From NCBI GenBank assembly GCA_905221605.1, contig CAJNDS010002755.1, forward strand, positions 62,001-126,000: a stretch of DNA of 64,000 nucleotides, read 5' to 3'. This document shows, in pieces, positions 1 to 10,577 of the stretch (position 1 is its first letter; every line of letters begins with the position of its first letter). A program made the translations under genes and the position numbers. The stretch is from Symbiodinium natans. Its lineage: Eukaryota; Sar; Dinophyceae; Suessiales; Symbiodiniaceae. Under the pieces are notes generated by a model. That model was not told the origin of the DNA. It made no database searches and worked only from the letters and a program-made list of their open reading frames with translations.

Positions 1-780
1 TCCCCGTTCAATCAGTGACGGTCCTTTGAGTCCGTTCCCAAACTGAGAGTGCCAGCAGGGCACCAAGAGAATCTTGCATGGAATAGGATCGTGAATGATC
101 GCATAAGGATGCAGGCTGTAAGCATGCAAGCAGACGAGTGCTCAGTCCCGGCACGCACCCAGATCCATCCGTCGGATTATGTTCGCAGCTGGTCCGATGG
201 ACACCCTGCAGGACAGGCCGCCTCGACGCGGCTTATGTTCAGCCTGACACCGGTTCGGCCCCCTTGCTCGGTCTGTGCAGCAGACCGCTGGACCGGGTTT
301 TTGGGCTCAGGTGCTTGTGGGTACTCACAGGCCCAACACGGGGTTCTCGCAAACACAGCGCACGAAAGGAAAACGTTAGAACCGGTCCCTGTAGATCCTC
401 ACAGGTTGATGAGGGGAGGGTAGCGCGCTGAGGTGTGGCAGGAACGGACGAGGATCCTAGTACGCCGACCGTATGAGGTTTAGGGCATTTCCCTGCATCA
501 GTTTGGGGTTACCCGTGTTTGGCCTGCCGAGTGCTTCCTTTGTTGTACCTGCAGGGTGTTTTTTGTTGTTTCTCCGGGTGGTGCAAGCCCATCCAGGAGG
601 AAGCCCAGCGGCAGGCGTTGTTGTTAGGGACCAAAGCTTGGGCTGACGGACAGCCAGAGGCACCAGATGTGGAGGTTAAAGGCTGTGGCTCGGTGCCTGA
701 AAGCCTGCCAAACTGTGATGCCCAAATCAACCAAGCCCTCCCTGCGTGCAAGTGGTATGGGTTCCTCTGGAGCCGCTGAG

Positions 781-934
781 GGGAACCAGTTAGTAAGAGC
801 GAGAAAGCTGGTTCCCCTCCCTGGTGAGTAAGTGCGAGAAAGCCAGGTCAGCAAACGGGGCCAACAGGAGCTCAGTGCTGCTGCGGCATGAGTTTCTGGG
901 GCCTAGGTTAGTAAGGGCGAGAAAGCCTAGGCCT
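781..934 (+). repeat. Three adjacent stem-loops with one constant 18-nt loop and three unrelated stems
   Basis: Stem 1 is GGGAACCAG/CTGGTTCCC (781-789 with 808-816, 9 bp). Stem 2 is CCTGG/CCAGG (820-824 with 843-847). Stem 3 is GGCCTAGG/CCTAGGCC (900-907 with 926-933). The loops are nearly identical: TTAGTAAGAGCGAGAAAG, TGAGTAAGTGCGAGAAAG and TTAGTAAGGGCGAGAAAG. The same loop recurs in every A and C unit with weaker stems: CTGG/CCAG at 3012-3037, CGG/CCG near 3066, and further copies near 5874, 5928, 16970, 17055, 17113, 19109 and 27722. A conserved loop with fully compensating stems suggests an RNA or cruciform structure. I know of no named family for it. Confidence 0.75.
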
Positions 935-1298
935 GCGCCGGAGGTTGGCGACTTTGCCAAGCCACTTGCGTTCAGTTTAGTACAGGCATTGCCCATTTAT
1001 CGGTTCCAGACCTTTTGCCTTTTCTGAGTGAGCCGGAAGTGGGTGAGTTTCTCCCCTGTACTGGCAGGGCTGATAGGGTAGGCAGTACAGACCAGGCAGT
1101 TCAACCTGCAGAACATTTTGCCTAGGGCTTTGTACAGTGCCAAACCAGTGAGTAGCCGTAGGCCGCCGAGCTTCTCGCGGAACTGGTTAAGCCCTCAATG
1201 CTTTCTCTCGGTGTCCCTGCACATAGTTCGGCCGTGTTAAGCAGGCCAAGGACACCTCGAGAGCCCCTTTTCCGTGCATTGGCATAGTTAATACCTTC

Positions 1299-1314
1299 CG
1301 GAACTTCGGTTCCG
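1299..1314 (+). repeat. Hairpin with a UUCG tetraloop
   Basis: CGGAAC (1299-1304), TTCG, GTTCCG (1309-1314): a perfect 6-bp stem closed by C(UUCG)G, the very stable RNA tetraloop class that also caps many CCTC/GAGG hairpins of the array. Confidence 0.6.
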
Positions 1315-1366
1315 AAGAGCCTAACCTGGCTAGCGACGCAGCCCGCTTTCGAGTGAAAAATTCACC

Positions 1367-4220
1367 TGGCTCAAGTCTCGGCTCAACCCCGGTGGGGTGC
1401 GCAGGTAGTGAGCTGTTCGGTGGCCTGGAGGCTGTACCTAAGGGTGGGCTCCAACAGGACTCAAACCGAAACCACTGTGTTTGCTCGGTAGTTCTGCCAG
1501 CCACATAGCTGCCTGTGTACGGCCTCGCCGAGTGCTGAGGGAACTTTCGACCTCGCTGCTGAGGGTGTTGTCGGCCTCGCCTGAGCTGAGGATTGTGGAA
1601 AGTCTTCGGCCTCGCTCGAAGGGACAACATAGTTCGGCCTCACCACGGTTGAGGGAAACACCTCCTGGAACTGAGGTGCAAGAAGATAGCAGACCTGTGC
1701 GAGCGAATCGGGTTCCGAGGCCTTAACTTCCTTTGTTGGAACAGGGCCCCGTCTCAACCCCAGAATCCCGCCCGTGGGCTATCGGCGACCAGAGTGGCCG
1801 TCCACTGTGCCCTGGACAGTGTGCCACACGCCAAAGAGACTTGCTGCAAGGCAGACGGAGAGCGACGGACCATGCCGGCAATTGCATGCTGTGTATTTGC
1901 ATGGTCACACCAGGGGCGTCGTGAAGGGCTCTTCCTGGAACTGTCGCAGTCATATCGTATCCACTTTGTCCGTCGCACCAGGAGAGGCAACATAGCCTGG
2001 GGCAGCTGTGGGATTTGGAATGTCCAAAGAAGCCTGAATGCAGCTAACCTCCACCTGCAGCTCCGGAACTTCCGATGCTGTGAAGATGCGAGGCTTTTCA
2101 ACATCGATTTCTATGTCGATCCCACAAACCCATCCCTGATGATTGATGGCAGCAGACGTGTAATCAGGTACCTGGGAAGGCTGGTGATTATGGTGTATGG
2201 CCCTGATGTGTCGAGAAGGATGCTGGCCTTGTCGGAAGATGATGAGGAATGGATGCTCCTTTGAGGTGATGGAACGTCGCCGGCCAGTAACCAGGCAAGT
2301 GGAAGTGGATTGAATTGCGAGCACAGCCTCGCCATTAAGGGCCATGTGAGGGCAAACCCGAATGCAGGCTTAGCTTGCCGGAATGAGGGTGATCAACATA
2401 CCCTCGCAGCACAATGCTTTCAGAACCCGTGAACCAGCGGAGATGCCATGTGAGGCTATGCAAGGGCAGTTTCGGCCTCGCTATGCTGGAGTAAAGGTTC
2501 GCCTCGCAGGCTGAGGGAACGGATGGTTCGGCCTCGCCACGGCTGAGGGAACAACAGAAGGGTTGCGACAACGCCTCGCTGAGGAAGAACGGTGCATGAT
2601 GTTCCGGCCTCGCATCAGCTGAGGAAAGAATGATGGAATGGGCAGGCCGGGCACTGATTGGTCTGCCGGAATTGAGTCTTGGAGACTCTGGAAGCACTGC
2701 ATGCAGCTTGAATGCTGATGCTACTGGGCGCAATGCGGTCAAGCAGCTTGAAGCATAGACTCCGCGGTGCCGGTGTGTCGGAGCAATTGATTGTAGACAA
2801 CCGCAGCCCAGCAGTGCTAAATCAAACAAAGCAATCATTCGGCCTCGACTTTGGTCTGAGGGAATGTGAGCTATGGATAAAAGAGCAAACTCCAGAATAT
2901 GGATGAGGGACGCGGGCCAGGCATGGAGGCCAGCAAGGGCAGATACCAGCATGCAATGGAAGAAGCCTCGAGTCCCAATGGCAGTGAACTTTGTGGTGAG
3001 GAATACGTCGACTGGTAAGTAAGTGCGAGAAAGCCAGGGCGATTCTGGGGAGAACAGCAAGGCACGGTTAGTAAGTGCGAGAACACCGGAGCTGCTGAGA
3101 ACCCTGGATTAGCCGGGACGTACTCCATGGAGGATTCGTTGTCACTGCTTTCAGAAATGCCCACAAGGACCAAGCATGCAGCTAACCCGTGGTCGCAGAG
3201 TGGGCCTCACTTCGGTTGAGGGTAATCGACTCCCAAGTGAGAGTATGGAGTTTTGGTGGCAAACAAAAGAACCAGCCGACTGTCTTTGGAACAATGGCTA
3301 CGGCTGGATTGGAGAATGTCAAGTCTCACAATGGATAGCGGCCTCGTACATAATATCCTCACAGGCAGGGTGGGTTGACCTGGTAGTCGGCACCTTGCCC
3401 GGCCCCCTGTCAGGCGCCTGTACCGGCCACCTGTTGAAGGTGTGTGGCGTGGGGTCACCGGTGCGTAGCGGCGATTTCGGTCGCTTAGCGTCCTCCAGCC
3501 TAAAAAGGGGTATGTTTGGGCAGGTACTTCACCTGGTCCTCCTGCTTGGCTCGTGTTGGAGATGTGTGAATCGAGGGCATGGATCCGTCAAGGTGAGATG
3601 ACGAGAAAGTGCAGAATTGGGCCTCAATCAATATGGAACGGTCTATGGGGATTGACCACCCCGCTGGTAGAGGGATAGCGGCCTCTGAGAATCGGAGGGC
3701 ATGGATCACCTCCCGGCAAAAGCCACAGGAAGTATGCCCTGTGCATGCAAGAGGCAGCCACCGTAACCAGAGTCCATGAAGCCTTGGGCCATGACCTGGT
3801 TTGAAGACATGTCCGGCCTCACTACGGTTGAGGGGTGTGGATGGAAGCACTGGGGACATGCAATGAGACTCGTAGAACGAGCATCTGGGTCTACAGGAAT
3901 TGACCACTTTCGGTTGAGGGATAGCGGCCTCCACGAACGAGGGCATGGATCACCTCCCGAATAGACAACACAGAGAATGTGCAAGCATACAGGCAATTTG
4001 CCTTGGCCAAAGTCTTCGAGCCACTGGCAACGACTTGGTCAAAACGACATTCCGGCCTCACTTCGGTTGAGGGTAGCGGTACGTCAAAACCGAGGACAAG
4101 GAATGAGAGGGGGAACTTACCGGCAGTTTCACCCCACAGTTTTAGTAAGCTTTTGTTTCACTTGAACCCACAGCCCCTTCGGGTGGCTACGCCTCGCAGC
4201 GTGCAGACGAAAAATTCACC
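1367..4220 (+). mobile_element. Array unit A1, non-autonomous LINE-related element
   Basis: The unit is 2,854 bp. It opens with TGGCTCAAG, matching the 3' end of the dinoflagellate spliced leader, and closes with the shared box CCCCTTCGGGTGGCTACGCC ... GACGAAAAATTCACC. Its first ~200 bp resemble the 5' end of the LINE unit B and its last ~70 bp match the 3' end of B, while the interior is unrelated to the reverse transcriptase region. That is the usual relation of a non-autonomous derivative to its autonomous partner. It carries many CCTC...GAGG hairpins, two constant-loop hairpins (3012, 3066) and one ORF kept intact in all full A units (1872-2264). A second ORF, 3176-3601, is similar in A2 but broken in A3-A5, so it is probably not a protein gene. 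Confidence 0.75.
1872..2264 (+). CDS. Conserved 130-aa ORF of unit A (copy A1), function unknown
   Basis: I do not recognise the protein. It begins MPAIACCVFAWSHQGRREG and ends with an acidic tail (ALSEDDEEWMLL); the middle has a basic RRTRRG patch and a hydrophobic LGRLVIMVYG strand. The ATG at 1872 is chosen because the frame upstream (open from 1794) has no independent support. The same frame is intact in all five full A units. Differences between copies are mostly amino-acid changes (I/N, N/D, F/W, R/G, V/E, S/T), which argues against strong recent purifying selection, so intactness may simply reflect youth. No signal peptide or transmembrane helix is evident. It could be an accessory protein of the element or a captured host exon. 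Confidence 0.35.
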   Translation: MPAIACCVFAWSHQGRREGLFLELSQSYRIHFVRRTRRGNIAWGSCGIWNVQRSLNAANLHLQLRNFRCCEDARLFNIDFYVDPTNPSLMIDGSRRVIRYLGRLVIMVYGPDVSRRMLALSEDDEEWMLL

Positions 4221-7059
4221 TTGGCTCAAGTCTCGGCTCAACCCCGGTGGGGTGCGCAGGTAGTGAGCTGTTCGGTGGCCTGGAGGCTGTACCTAAGGGT
4301 GGGCTCCAACAGGACTCAAACCGAAACCACTGTGTTTGCTCGGTAGTTCTGCCAGCCACATAGCTGCCTGTGTACGGCCTCGCCGAGTGCTGAGGGAACT
4401 TTCGACCTCGCTGCTGAGGGTGTTGTCGGCCTCGCCTGAGCTGAGGATTGTGGAAAGTCTTCGGCCTCGCTTCGGAGGGACAACATAGTTCGGCCTCACT
4501 ACGGTTGAGGGAAACACCTCCTGGAACTGAGGTGCAAGAAGATAGCAGACCTGTGCGAGCGAATCGGGTTCCGAGGCCTTAACTTCCTTTGTTGGAACAG
4601 GGCCCCGTCTCAACCCCAGATTTCCGCTCGTGGGCTATCGGCGACCAGAGTGGCCGTCCACTGTGCCCTGGACAGTGTGCCACACGCCAAAGAGACTTGC
4701 TGCAAGGCAGACGGAGAGCGACGGACCATGCCGGCAATTGCATGCTGTGTATTTGCATGGTCACACCAGGGGCGTCGTGAAGGGCTCTTCCTGGAATTGT
4801 CGCAGTCATATCGTATCCACTTTGTCCGTCGCACCAGGAGAGGCAACATAGCCTGGGGCAGCTGTGGGAATTGGAATGTCCAAAGAAGCCTGAATGCAGC
4901 TAACCTCCACCTGCAGCTCCGGAACTTCCGATGCTGTGAAGATGCGAGGCTTTGGAACATCGATTTCTATGTCGATCCCACAAACCCATCCCTGATGATT
5001 GATGGCAGCGGACGTGTAATCAGGTACCTGGGAAGGCTGGTGATTATGGTGTATGGCCCTGATGTGACGAGAAGGATGCTGGCCTTGTCGGAAGATGATG
5101 AGGAATGGATGCTCCTTTGAGGTAATGAAACGTCGCCGGCCAGTAACCAGGCAAGTGGAAGTGGATTGAATTGCGAGCACAGCCTCGCCATTAAGGGCCA
5201 TGTGAGGGCAAACCCGAATGCAGGCTCAGCTTGCCGGAATTAAGGAACAACATACCCTCACAGCACAATGCTTTCGGAACCCGTGAAACCAGCGGAGATG
5301 CCATGTGAGGCTATGCAAGGGCAGTTTCGGCCTCGCTATGCTGGAGTAAAGGTTCGGCCTCGCCTCGGCTGAGGGAATGGATGGTTCGGCCTCGCCACGG
5401 CTGAGGGAACAACAGAAGGGTTGCGAAAACGCCTCGCTGATGAAGAACGGTGCATGATGTGCCGGCCTCGCATCAGCTGAGGGAAGAATGATGGAATGGG
5501 CAGGCCGGGCACTGAATTGGTCTGCCGGAATTGAGTCTTGGAGACTCTGGAAGCACTGCGTGCAGCTTGGACGGCTGATGCTACTGGGCGCAAAGCGGTC
5601 AAGCAGCTTGAAGCATAGACTCCGCGGTGCCGGTGTGTCGGAGCAATTGATAGGAGACAACCGCAGCCCAGCAGTGCTCATCAAACAAAGCAATCATTCG
5701 GCCTCGACTTTGGTCTGAGGGAATGTGAGCTATGGATAAAAGAGCAAACTCCGGAATATGGATGAGGGACACTGGCCAGGCATGGAGGCCAGCAAAGGGC
5801 AGATACCAGCACTGCAATGGAGAAGCCTCGAGTCCCAATGGGCAGTGAACTTTGTGGTGAGGAGTATGTCGACTGGGGAGTAAGCGCGAGAAAGCCAGGG
5901 CGATTCTGGGGAGAACAGCAAGGCACGGTTAGTAAGTGCGAGAACACCGGAGCTGCTGAGAACCCTGGATTAGCCGGGACGTATTCCGTGGAGTCGATGT
6001 CACTGCTTTCAGAAATGCCCACAAGGACCAAAGCATGCAGCTAATCCGTGGTAGCAGAGTGGGCCTCACTTCGGTTGAGGGTAATCGACTCCCAAGTGAG
6101 AGTATGGAGTTTTGGTGGCAAACCAAAGAACCAGCTGAATGCTACGGCTGGATTGGAGAAAGTCAAGTCTCACAATGGATAGCGGCCTCGTACATAATAC
6201 CCTCACAGGAGGGTGGGTTTGACCTGGTAGTCGGCACCTTGCCCGGCCCCCTGTCAGGCGCCTGTACCGGCCACCTGTTGAAGGTGTGTGGCGTGGGGTC
6301 ACCGGTGCGTAGCGGCGATTTCGGTCGCTTAGCGTCCTCCAGCCTAAAAAGGGGTATGTTTGGGCAGGTACTTCACCTGGTCCTCCTGCTTGGCCCGTGT
6401 TGGAGATGTGTGAATCGAGGGCATGGATCCGTCAAGGTGAGATGACGAGAAAGTCAGAATTGGGCCTCAATCGGAACGGTCTATGGGGATTGACCACCCC
6501 GCTGGTAGAGGGATAGCGGCCTCTGAGAATCGGAGGGCATGGATCACCTCCCGGCAAAAGCCACAGGAAGTATGCCCTGTGCATGCAAGAGGCAGCCACC
6601 GTAACCAGAGTCCATGAAGCCTTGGGCCATGACCTGGTTTGAAGACATGTCCGGCCTCACTACGGTTGAGGGGTGTGGAGTAAGCACTGAGGACATGCAA
6701 TGTGACTCGTAGAACGAGCATCTGGGTCTACAGGAATTGACCTCCATTCGGTTGAGGGATAGCGGCCTCCACGAACGAGGGCAAGGATCACCTCCCGAAT
6801 AGACAACACAGAGAATGTGCAAGCATACAGGCAATTTGCCTTGGCCAAAGTCTTCGAGCCAATGGCAACGACTTGGTCAAAACGGCATTCCGGCCTCACT
6901 TCGGTTGAGGGTAGCGGTTCGTCAAAACCGAGGGCAAGGAATGAGAGGGGGAACTTACCGGCAGTTTCACCCCTACAGTTTTAGTAAGCTTTTGTTTCAC
7001 TTGAACCCACAGCCCCTTCGGGTGGCTACGCCTCGCAGCGTGCAGACGAAAAATTCACC
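4221..7059 (+). mobile_element. Array unit A2
   Basis: 2,839 bp, same architecture as A1. Its 5' relic keeps one more T than A1 (TTGGCTCAAG, 4221-4230). It ends AAAAATTCACC at 7059, directly abutting the LINE unit. It is slightly more diverged from A1 than A3-A5 are from one another. It contains the 130-aa ORF, CCTC/GAGG hairpins (one with a TTCG loop near 6068) and constant-loop hairpins near 5874 and 5928. Confidence 0.75.
4728..5120 (+). CDS. Conserved 130-aa ORF, copy A2, function unknown
   Basis: Intact orthologue of the A1 ORF, same ATG context (GACCATGCC) and stop. It differs from A1 at a few residues, for example WGSCGN for WGSCGI, LWNID for LFNID and DVTRR for DVSRR. No domain recognised. 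Confidence 0.35.
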   Translation: MPAIACCVFAWSHQGRREGLFLELSQSYRIHFVRRTRRGNIAWGSCGNWNVQRSLNAANLHLQLRNFRCCEDARLWNIDFYVDPTNPSLMIDGSGRVIRYLGRLVIMVYGPDVTRRMLALSEDDEEWMLL

Positions 7060-7415
7060 TGGCTCAAGTTTCGGCTCAACCCCGGTGGGGTGCTCAGGTA
7101 GGGAGTGCTGTTGCCTGGAGACTGTACCTAAGGGTGGGCTCCAACAGGACTCAAACCGCAACCACTGTGTTTGCTTGGTAGTCGGCTGCCAGCAACATAG
7201 CTGCCTGAGTACGGCCTCGCCACGTGCTGAGGGAACTTTTCGGCCTCGCTTCGGCAGAGGGTGTGTTTTCGGCCTCGCTTCGGCAGAGGGAGTGGCCAAG
7301 TTTCGGCCTCGCTCCGGCTGAGGACACATAAAGTTCGGCCTCACTACGGTTGAGGGGATCTTCCGGCCTCGCATTGCTGAGGTGCTGGTGGGACTGGCAT
7401 CAGGCTGCAGCAGTC

Positions 7416-8387
7416 ATGGGGAAGCATTGTACTGTGTGTGCCCACTGTGAGGTGGGTTGGGTCTGGAATGAAGACTTGTACTACAACCCGAACTGCTGGC
7501 ATTGCGGAAAGGCGTGGAAAAAGGCCACCTACCGTGAGCGAGCATGGTCAAGCCAGCGTAAGAAGTGGCAATGGCCAAAGGAATACGCTACATGGTGGAC
7601 AAGACATGCCAAGAACAAAGAAGGGATGGCCGACCAAGCCCTCACGAAGGCGTGGGGTACGCTTTCTATGGAGGCAAAGAAGGCCATCGAAGAAGCAGGA
7701 TGGAAGCCGCGGACGATGGAGCCGGGGCCAATTTGGCCCCCGGGATTACCTGGCGATGGATCGCAAGCAGAAAGCATGTCGCAGAAGGAGTACCACGCGG
7801 CCATTGAAACGGTGTGGCAAGGAGCTGAGCCTGCAGTACAACGGCTGCTCCGAGCAGCGGGCATTCCCCCTCCAGGGGACTACAAGCCTGAGGACGAGAC
7901 GCCAAAGCAGGAGCTCAGCCGCCACGTCGGTGCATATAAGAAGACCACAAACAAGCTGAGATCCCTCATTGAGAAGAAAGTCCGGCTTCAAGACAAAACG
8001 GAAAGGATCAAGAGCGAGTTCGAGCAGGCCATGAAGCAGCTTGCGCAAGTCAGCCAGGCCATTCAGACCACGGAGCTTGAGGTTGCGGAAGCACAGAGGA
8101 AGGTACAAGCCTGTGTGAAAGATGAGGAGGATTCGCCGTACAAGGACGTCGCGTCCTACTTGGAAAAGGAAGGGATCATCCTGACCGACGAGCAAGCGGA
8201 AGCGCTCAAAACAAGGATAGCAGTCAAGGTCGTGGAGACAGACTGGACTGGAGTCTTGGGACCAAGAGAGCCAGGCATGCCAGCCGAACTTGGCATGTAT
8301 GGGCCGATGCGCATGTCTCGAGATGTGTCAGTCAGGGCAACACCGACGGGGCGCGAACGCTCGCCGGCGCGTGCCCATGGCGAATGA
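7416..8387 (+). CDS. LINE ORF1-like protein: zinc-ribbon plus coiled coil
   Basis: 323 residues from the ATG at 7416; the frame is open further up, but this ATG puts the cysteines at the N terminus. Residues 5-30 hold C-x2-C-x2-C ... C-x2-C (CTVCAHC and CWHC), a likely zinc-binding ribbon, followed by a W-rich basic region. Residues ~180-245 form a charged, heptad-like stretch (KLRSLIEKKVRLQDK, QAMKQLAQVSQ) that reads as a coiled coil. Zinc finger plus coiled coil is the usual build of LINE ORF1 RNA-binding, chaperone-like proteins, which coat the element RNA. The ORF ends at a single TGA, after which the same frame stays open into the endonuclease, so ORF1 and ORF2 may be one interrupted or read-through polyprotein. 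Confidence 0.7.
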   Translation: MGKHCTVCAHCEVGWVWNEDLYYNPNCWHCGKAWKKATYRERAWSSQRKKWQWPKEYATWWTRHAKNKEGMADQALTKAWGTLSMEAKKAIEEAGWKPRTMEPGPIWPPGLPGDGSQAESMSQKEYHAAIETVWQGAEPAVQRLLRAAGIPPPGDYKPEDETPKQELSRHVGAYKKTTNKLRSLIEKKVRLQDKTERIKSEFEQAMKQLAQVSQAIQTTELEVAEAQRKVQACVKDEEDSPYKDVASYLEKEGIILTDEQAEALKTRIAVKVVETDWTGVLGPREPGMPAELGMYGPMRMSRDVSVRATPTGRERSPARAHGE

Positions 8388-10577
8388 AGCCTCAGGCTGG
8401 GACAGGAGCGGAGGGGCCGACACCTCAGAGTCGCTCCTGGTCCGAACAGCCAAAAGAAGCAAGCAAGACAGTCTGAGGAGTCTCAATGGGGAGACTCTGT
8501 TTACACTTTTGGTGGTGGCCGAAAGCAGTGTCACGGGGACATTGTATGGCCACAGGCGCATGGAGAAGGCAGTCAAGCTGTGTCTAGTACCCATGTGCCT
8601 AGTACAAACAGCACAGTGGAAGACAGCCAAGAGGGCTGGAGTCCAGTCACGAAAGGTCCGGAGCCTGTCCGAACAGTAGAAAGCAGTTGGACGGTCACAG
8701 GGCCCAGATACTTCCATATGACATGGGAGGACATCGAAGAGGAAGGTGAGCATTCGGCCTCGCGAGAAGCTGAGGGAGGCAAAACGCAGAGAGGAGACCC
8801 GGCAGCGGAAAGAGGGGAGAACACGAAGGCCTCGCATGGCGCTGAGGAAATAAGGTTTTCGGCCTCGCAATGCGCTGAGGGTCACAGAGGCAAACAAAAG
8901 ACCAAGAGGCGTAACGCGACACCAAAAGAGCCACCAAAGGAACTGCCACAGGAGTGGCACATGCTATGCCAAGTGGTGGGTCAATATGATGCTCCCAGTG
9001 AGGCAACCGCACTCAATGCCATTGAAAAACTGGAAGAGCAAGATCTAAACCCGCTGCAACAACGAGCATGCCACGAAGTGCTCCGTTCCTTTGTGGAGAA
9101 GGATGCACAATATGCCAAATGGATCCTGGAAGACGTGGCCAGGGGGTATCGCCAAGGGGATACGGCCGCATGTATCAGGATTACGGCGGCTAACATCACC
9201 AGCTGGAGAAAACCCATTGCGGCATGGATACACGAGCTAGGACCGGACCTGGTGGTGCTGCAGGAAACCCATCTCAGGACAGAGGGTATCCAGCAAGCCA
9301 TGAGCCATTGCCAGGATATGGGATATACCTTCATTGGCATGCCTGGCAGTACAAAAATTAAGGGTGTGCAAGGAGGCCTGGCAGTGGCGGCACCCCGACA
9401 CAGGAACCTGCGATACCTTGCTGAGTTTGGTTCAGGACCCGCGGGCTTCCTGGCATGTGCCATGCGAAACAAAGGCTGGGATTTGATCATCGTCAGCCTG
9501 TATTTGGAGAGCGGAGTCGGATTCCAGGCTCCAAACAATGTCCAGGTACTGGCGAGACTGATAGCCTTCCTCAAAGGCTGCAAAGTGCCATACATGGTGT
9601 TAGGAGATTGGAATGAAACCCAGGATACCATGAGGGGCACAACTATGGCGACAGAAGTTGGTGGTGCATTTGTTGGAGTGGGGGAACCAACGGCCCAAGG
9701 ATCGGACGAAATTGATTACGGGCTGGTTGCGAAATGCTTGGTGCCCATCCTGCAAGTGAAAACGGATTGGGAAACCCCTTTTCGGCCTCATGCTGCGATG
9801 CATTGGAGGGTAGCCCAACCGTGCAGTAGCCCTGATGTTCCCCAGATGAAGAAGGCGGGAGCACTGGTGACGGAGACTGTGGAATACGAACCAGTTCAAA
9901 ACACACAGACCATCAACATCTTGGATGAACCCAAGATGGAAGATGAGCTCAGTGAGACATTCGCTCACCTGAGTGCCGGTGTGGAGAGGTCGATCACAGG
10001 CCGAATCGACGGTATGGGTGTTAAATCGGAGATTGTCCGGAAGAAATTGGTGGTCAACAACCCGGAGAACGTTGTCTGGACAGGCAAGAGGGCGGCCTTT
10101 TGGAACCGGGTCCAACAATGGGTCAAACAAGGCAGACATCATGGCGATGCGCATCCGGTGGCGCGTCTGGTCCAACGCAGGCTCGGCGAGTATTACGAGG
10201 GTGATGCGCAGAACCAGGAGGATATGCTCGTGAGTATCCTGGGCTGGGGTACGAACGCTAGACTTGTTCTGAAGCGCATCGACGAACAGCAATGCTACGC
10301 GAGAAAGGCGGATATGGAGGAGACAGCCCACCAGTACAAGCAATGGCTCAGCAAGGCCATGGAAAAGGGCATGCGACCATTATACAATGCCTTGCGAAAA
10401 GAAGAACAAGTGGTACACAGACCCTACATGGAATATGACATGCTGGAACGGCCACACATTCGCCGAGACCACTGGGCGGCAGTGTGGACGACGGGCCAGC
10501 CGTTGGCAAAATCGGCCTCGCTCATGACGGAGCTTGAGGATGCAGCCAAAAACAAGCGGCCAGCGTGGAGCCGCTGA
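8388..10577 (+). CDS. LINE ORF2, endonuclease part (APE/EEP family)
   Basis: The frame is open from directly after the ORF1 TGA; the first ATG is 8718. The N-terminal third is acidic and low-complexity and includes three hairpin-encoded ASxxAE(G/E) peptides. The endonuclease/exonuclease/phosphatase domain lies at about residues 260-475: AANITSW (Asn), VLQETH (catalytic Glu), GVQGGLAV, the metal/nucleotide motif GDWNE (for GDFN) and DEIDYG. The terminal motif is RPHAAMH, with the His present but Pro in place of the Asp of the usual S-D-H. The role is to nick the target DNA for target-primed reverse transcription. The frame stops at 10577, in a short overlap with the reverse transcriptase frame, which is offset by -1. 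In most LINEs these domains are fused, so this is either a mutation or a frameshift; the sequence CAAAAAC at 10547-10553 is only an imperfect slippery site. Confidence 0.8.
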   Translation, partial: SLRLGQERRGRHLRVAPGPNSQKKQARQSEESQWGDSVYTFGGGRKQCHGDIVWPQAHGEGSQAVSSTHVPSTNSTVEDSQEGWSPVTKGPEPVRTVESSWTVTGPRYFHMTWEDIEEEGEHSASREAEGGKTQRGDPAAERGENTKASHGAEEIRFSASQCAEGHRGKQKTKRRNATPKEPPKELPQEWHMLCQVVGQYDAPSEATALNAIEKLEEQDLNPLQQRACHEVLRSFVEKDAQYAKWILEDVARGYRQGDTAACIRITAANITSWRKPIAAWIHELGPDLVVLQETHLRTEGIQQAMSHCQDMGYTFIGMPGSTKIKGVQGGLAVAAPRHRNLRYLAEFGSGPAGFLACAMRNKGWDLIIVSLYLESGVGFQAPNNVQVLARLIAFLKGCKVPYMVLGDWNETQDTMRGTTMATEVGGAFVGVGEPTAQGSDEIDYGLVAKCLVPILQVKTDWETPFRPHAAMHWRVAQPCSSPDVPQMKKAGALVTETVEYEPVQNTQTINILDEPKMEDELSETFAHLSAGVERSITGRIDGMGVKSEIVRKKLVVNNPENVVWTGKRAAFWNRVQQWVKQGRHHGDAHPVARLVQRRLGEYYEGDAQNQEDMLVSILGWGTNARLVLKRIDEQQCYARKADMEETAHQYKQWLSKAMEKGMRPLYNALRKEEQVVHRPYMEYDMLERPHIRRDHWAAVWTTGQPLAKSASLMTELEDAAKNKRPAWSR

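Larger units (their letters stand above)
1..1366 (+). repeat. Partial first unit (D) of the retroelement array
   Basis: This stretch runs from the window edge to the first junction, and its 3' end reads GAGTGAAAAATTCACC. It shares only the last ~15 bases with the end box of the A, B and C units, so it is a divergent member or the tail of another subtype. Short ORFs here (for example 49-423) are not conserved between units and have no recognisable domain, so I treat the unit as non-coding. It carries three strong constant-loop hairpins (781-934) and a UUCG-capped hairpin (1299-1314). Confidence 0.5.

Noticed and set aside
49-431. Overlapping ORFs at the window start
   Set aside because: Two frames of the same DNA, neither with a domain nor conserved in other units.
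1950-2345. 131-aa minus-strand ORF conserved in all A units
   Set aside because: Mirror of the plus-strand 130-aa ORF; conservation follows from the DNA repeat, and the product shows no domain. The opposite choice cannot be fully excluded.
3176-3601. 141-aa ORF in A1, 136-aa in A2
   Set aside because: Split into two short frames by a single-base change in A3-A5; no domain.
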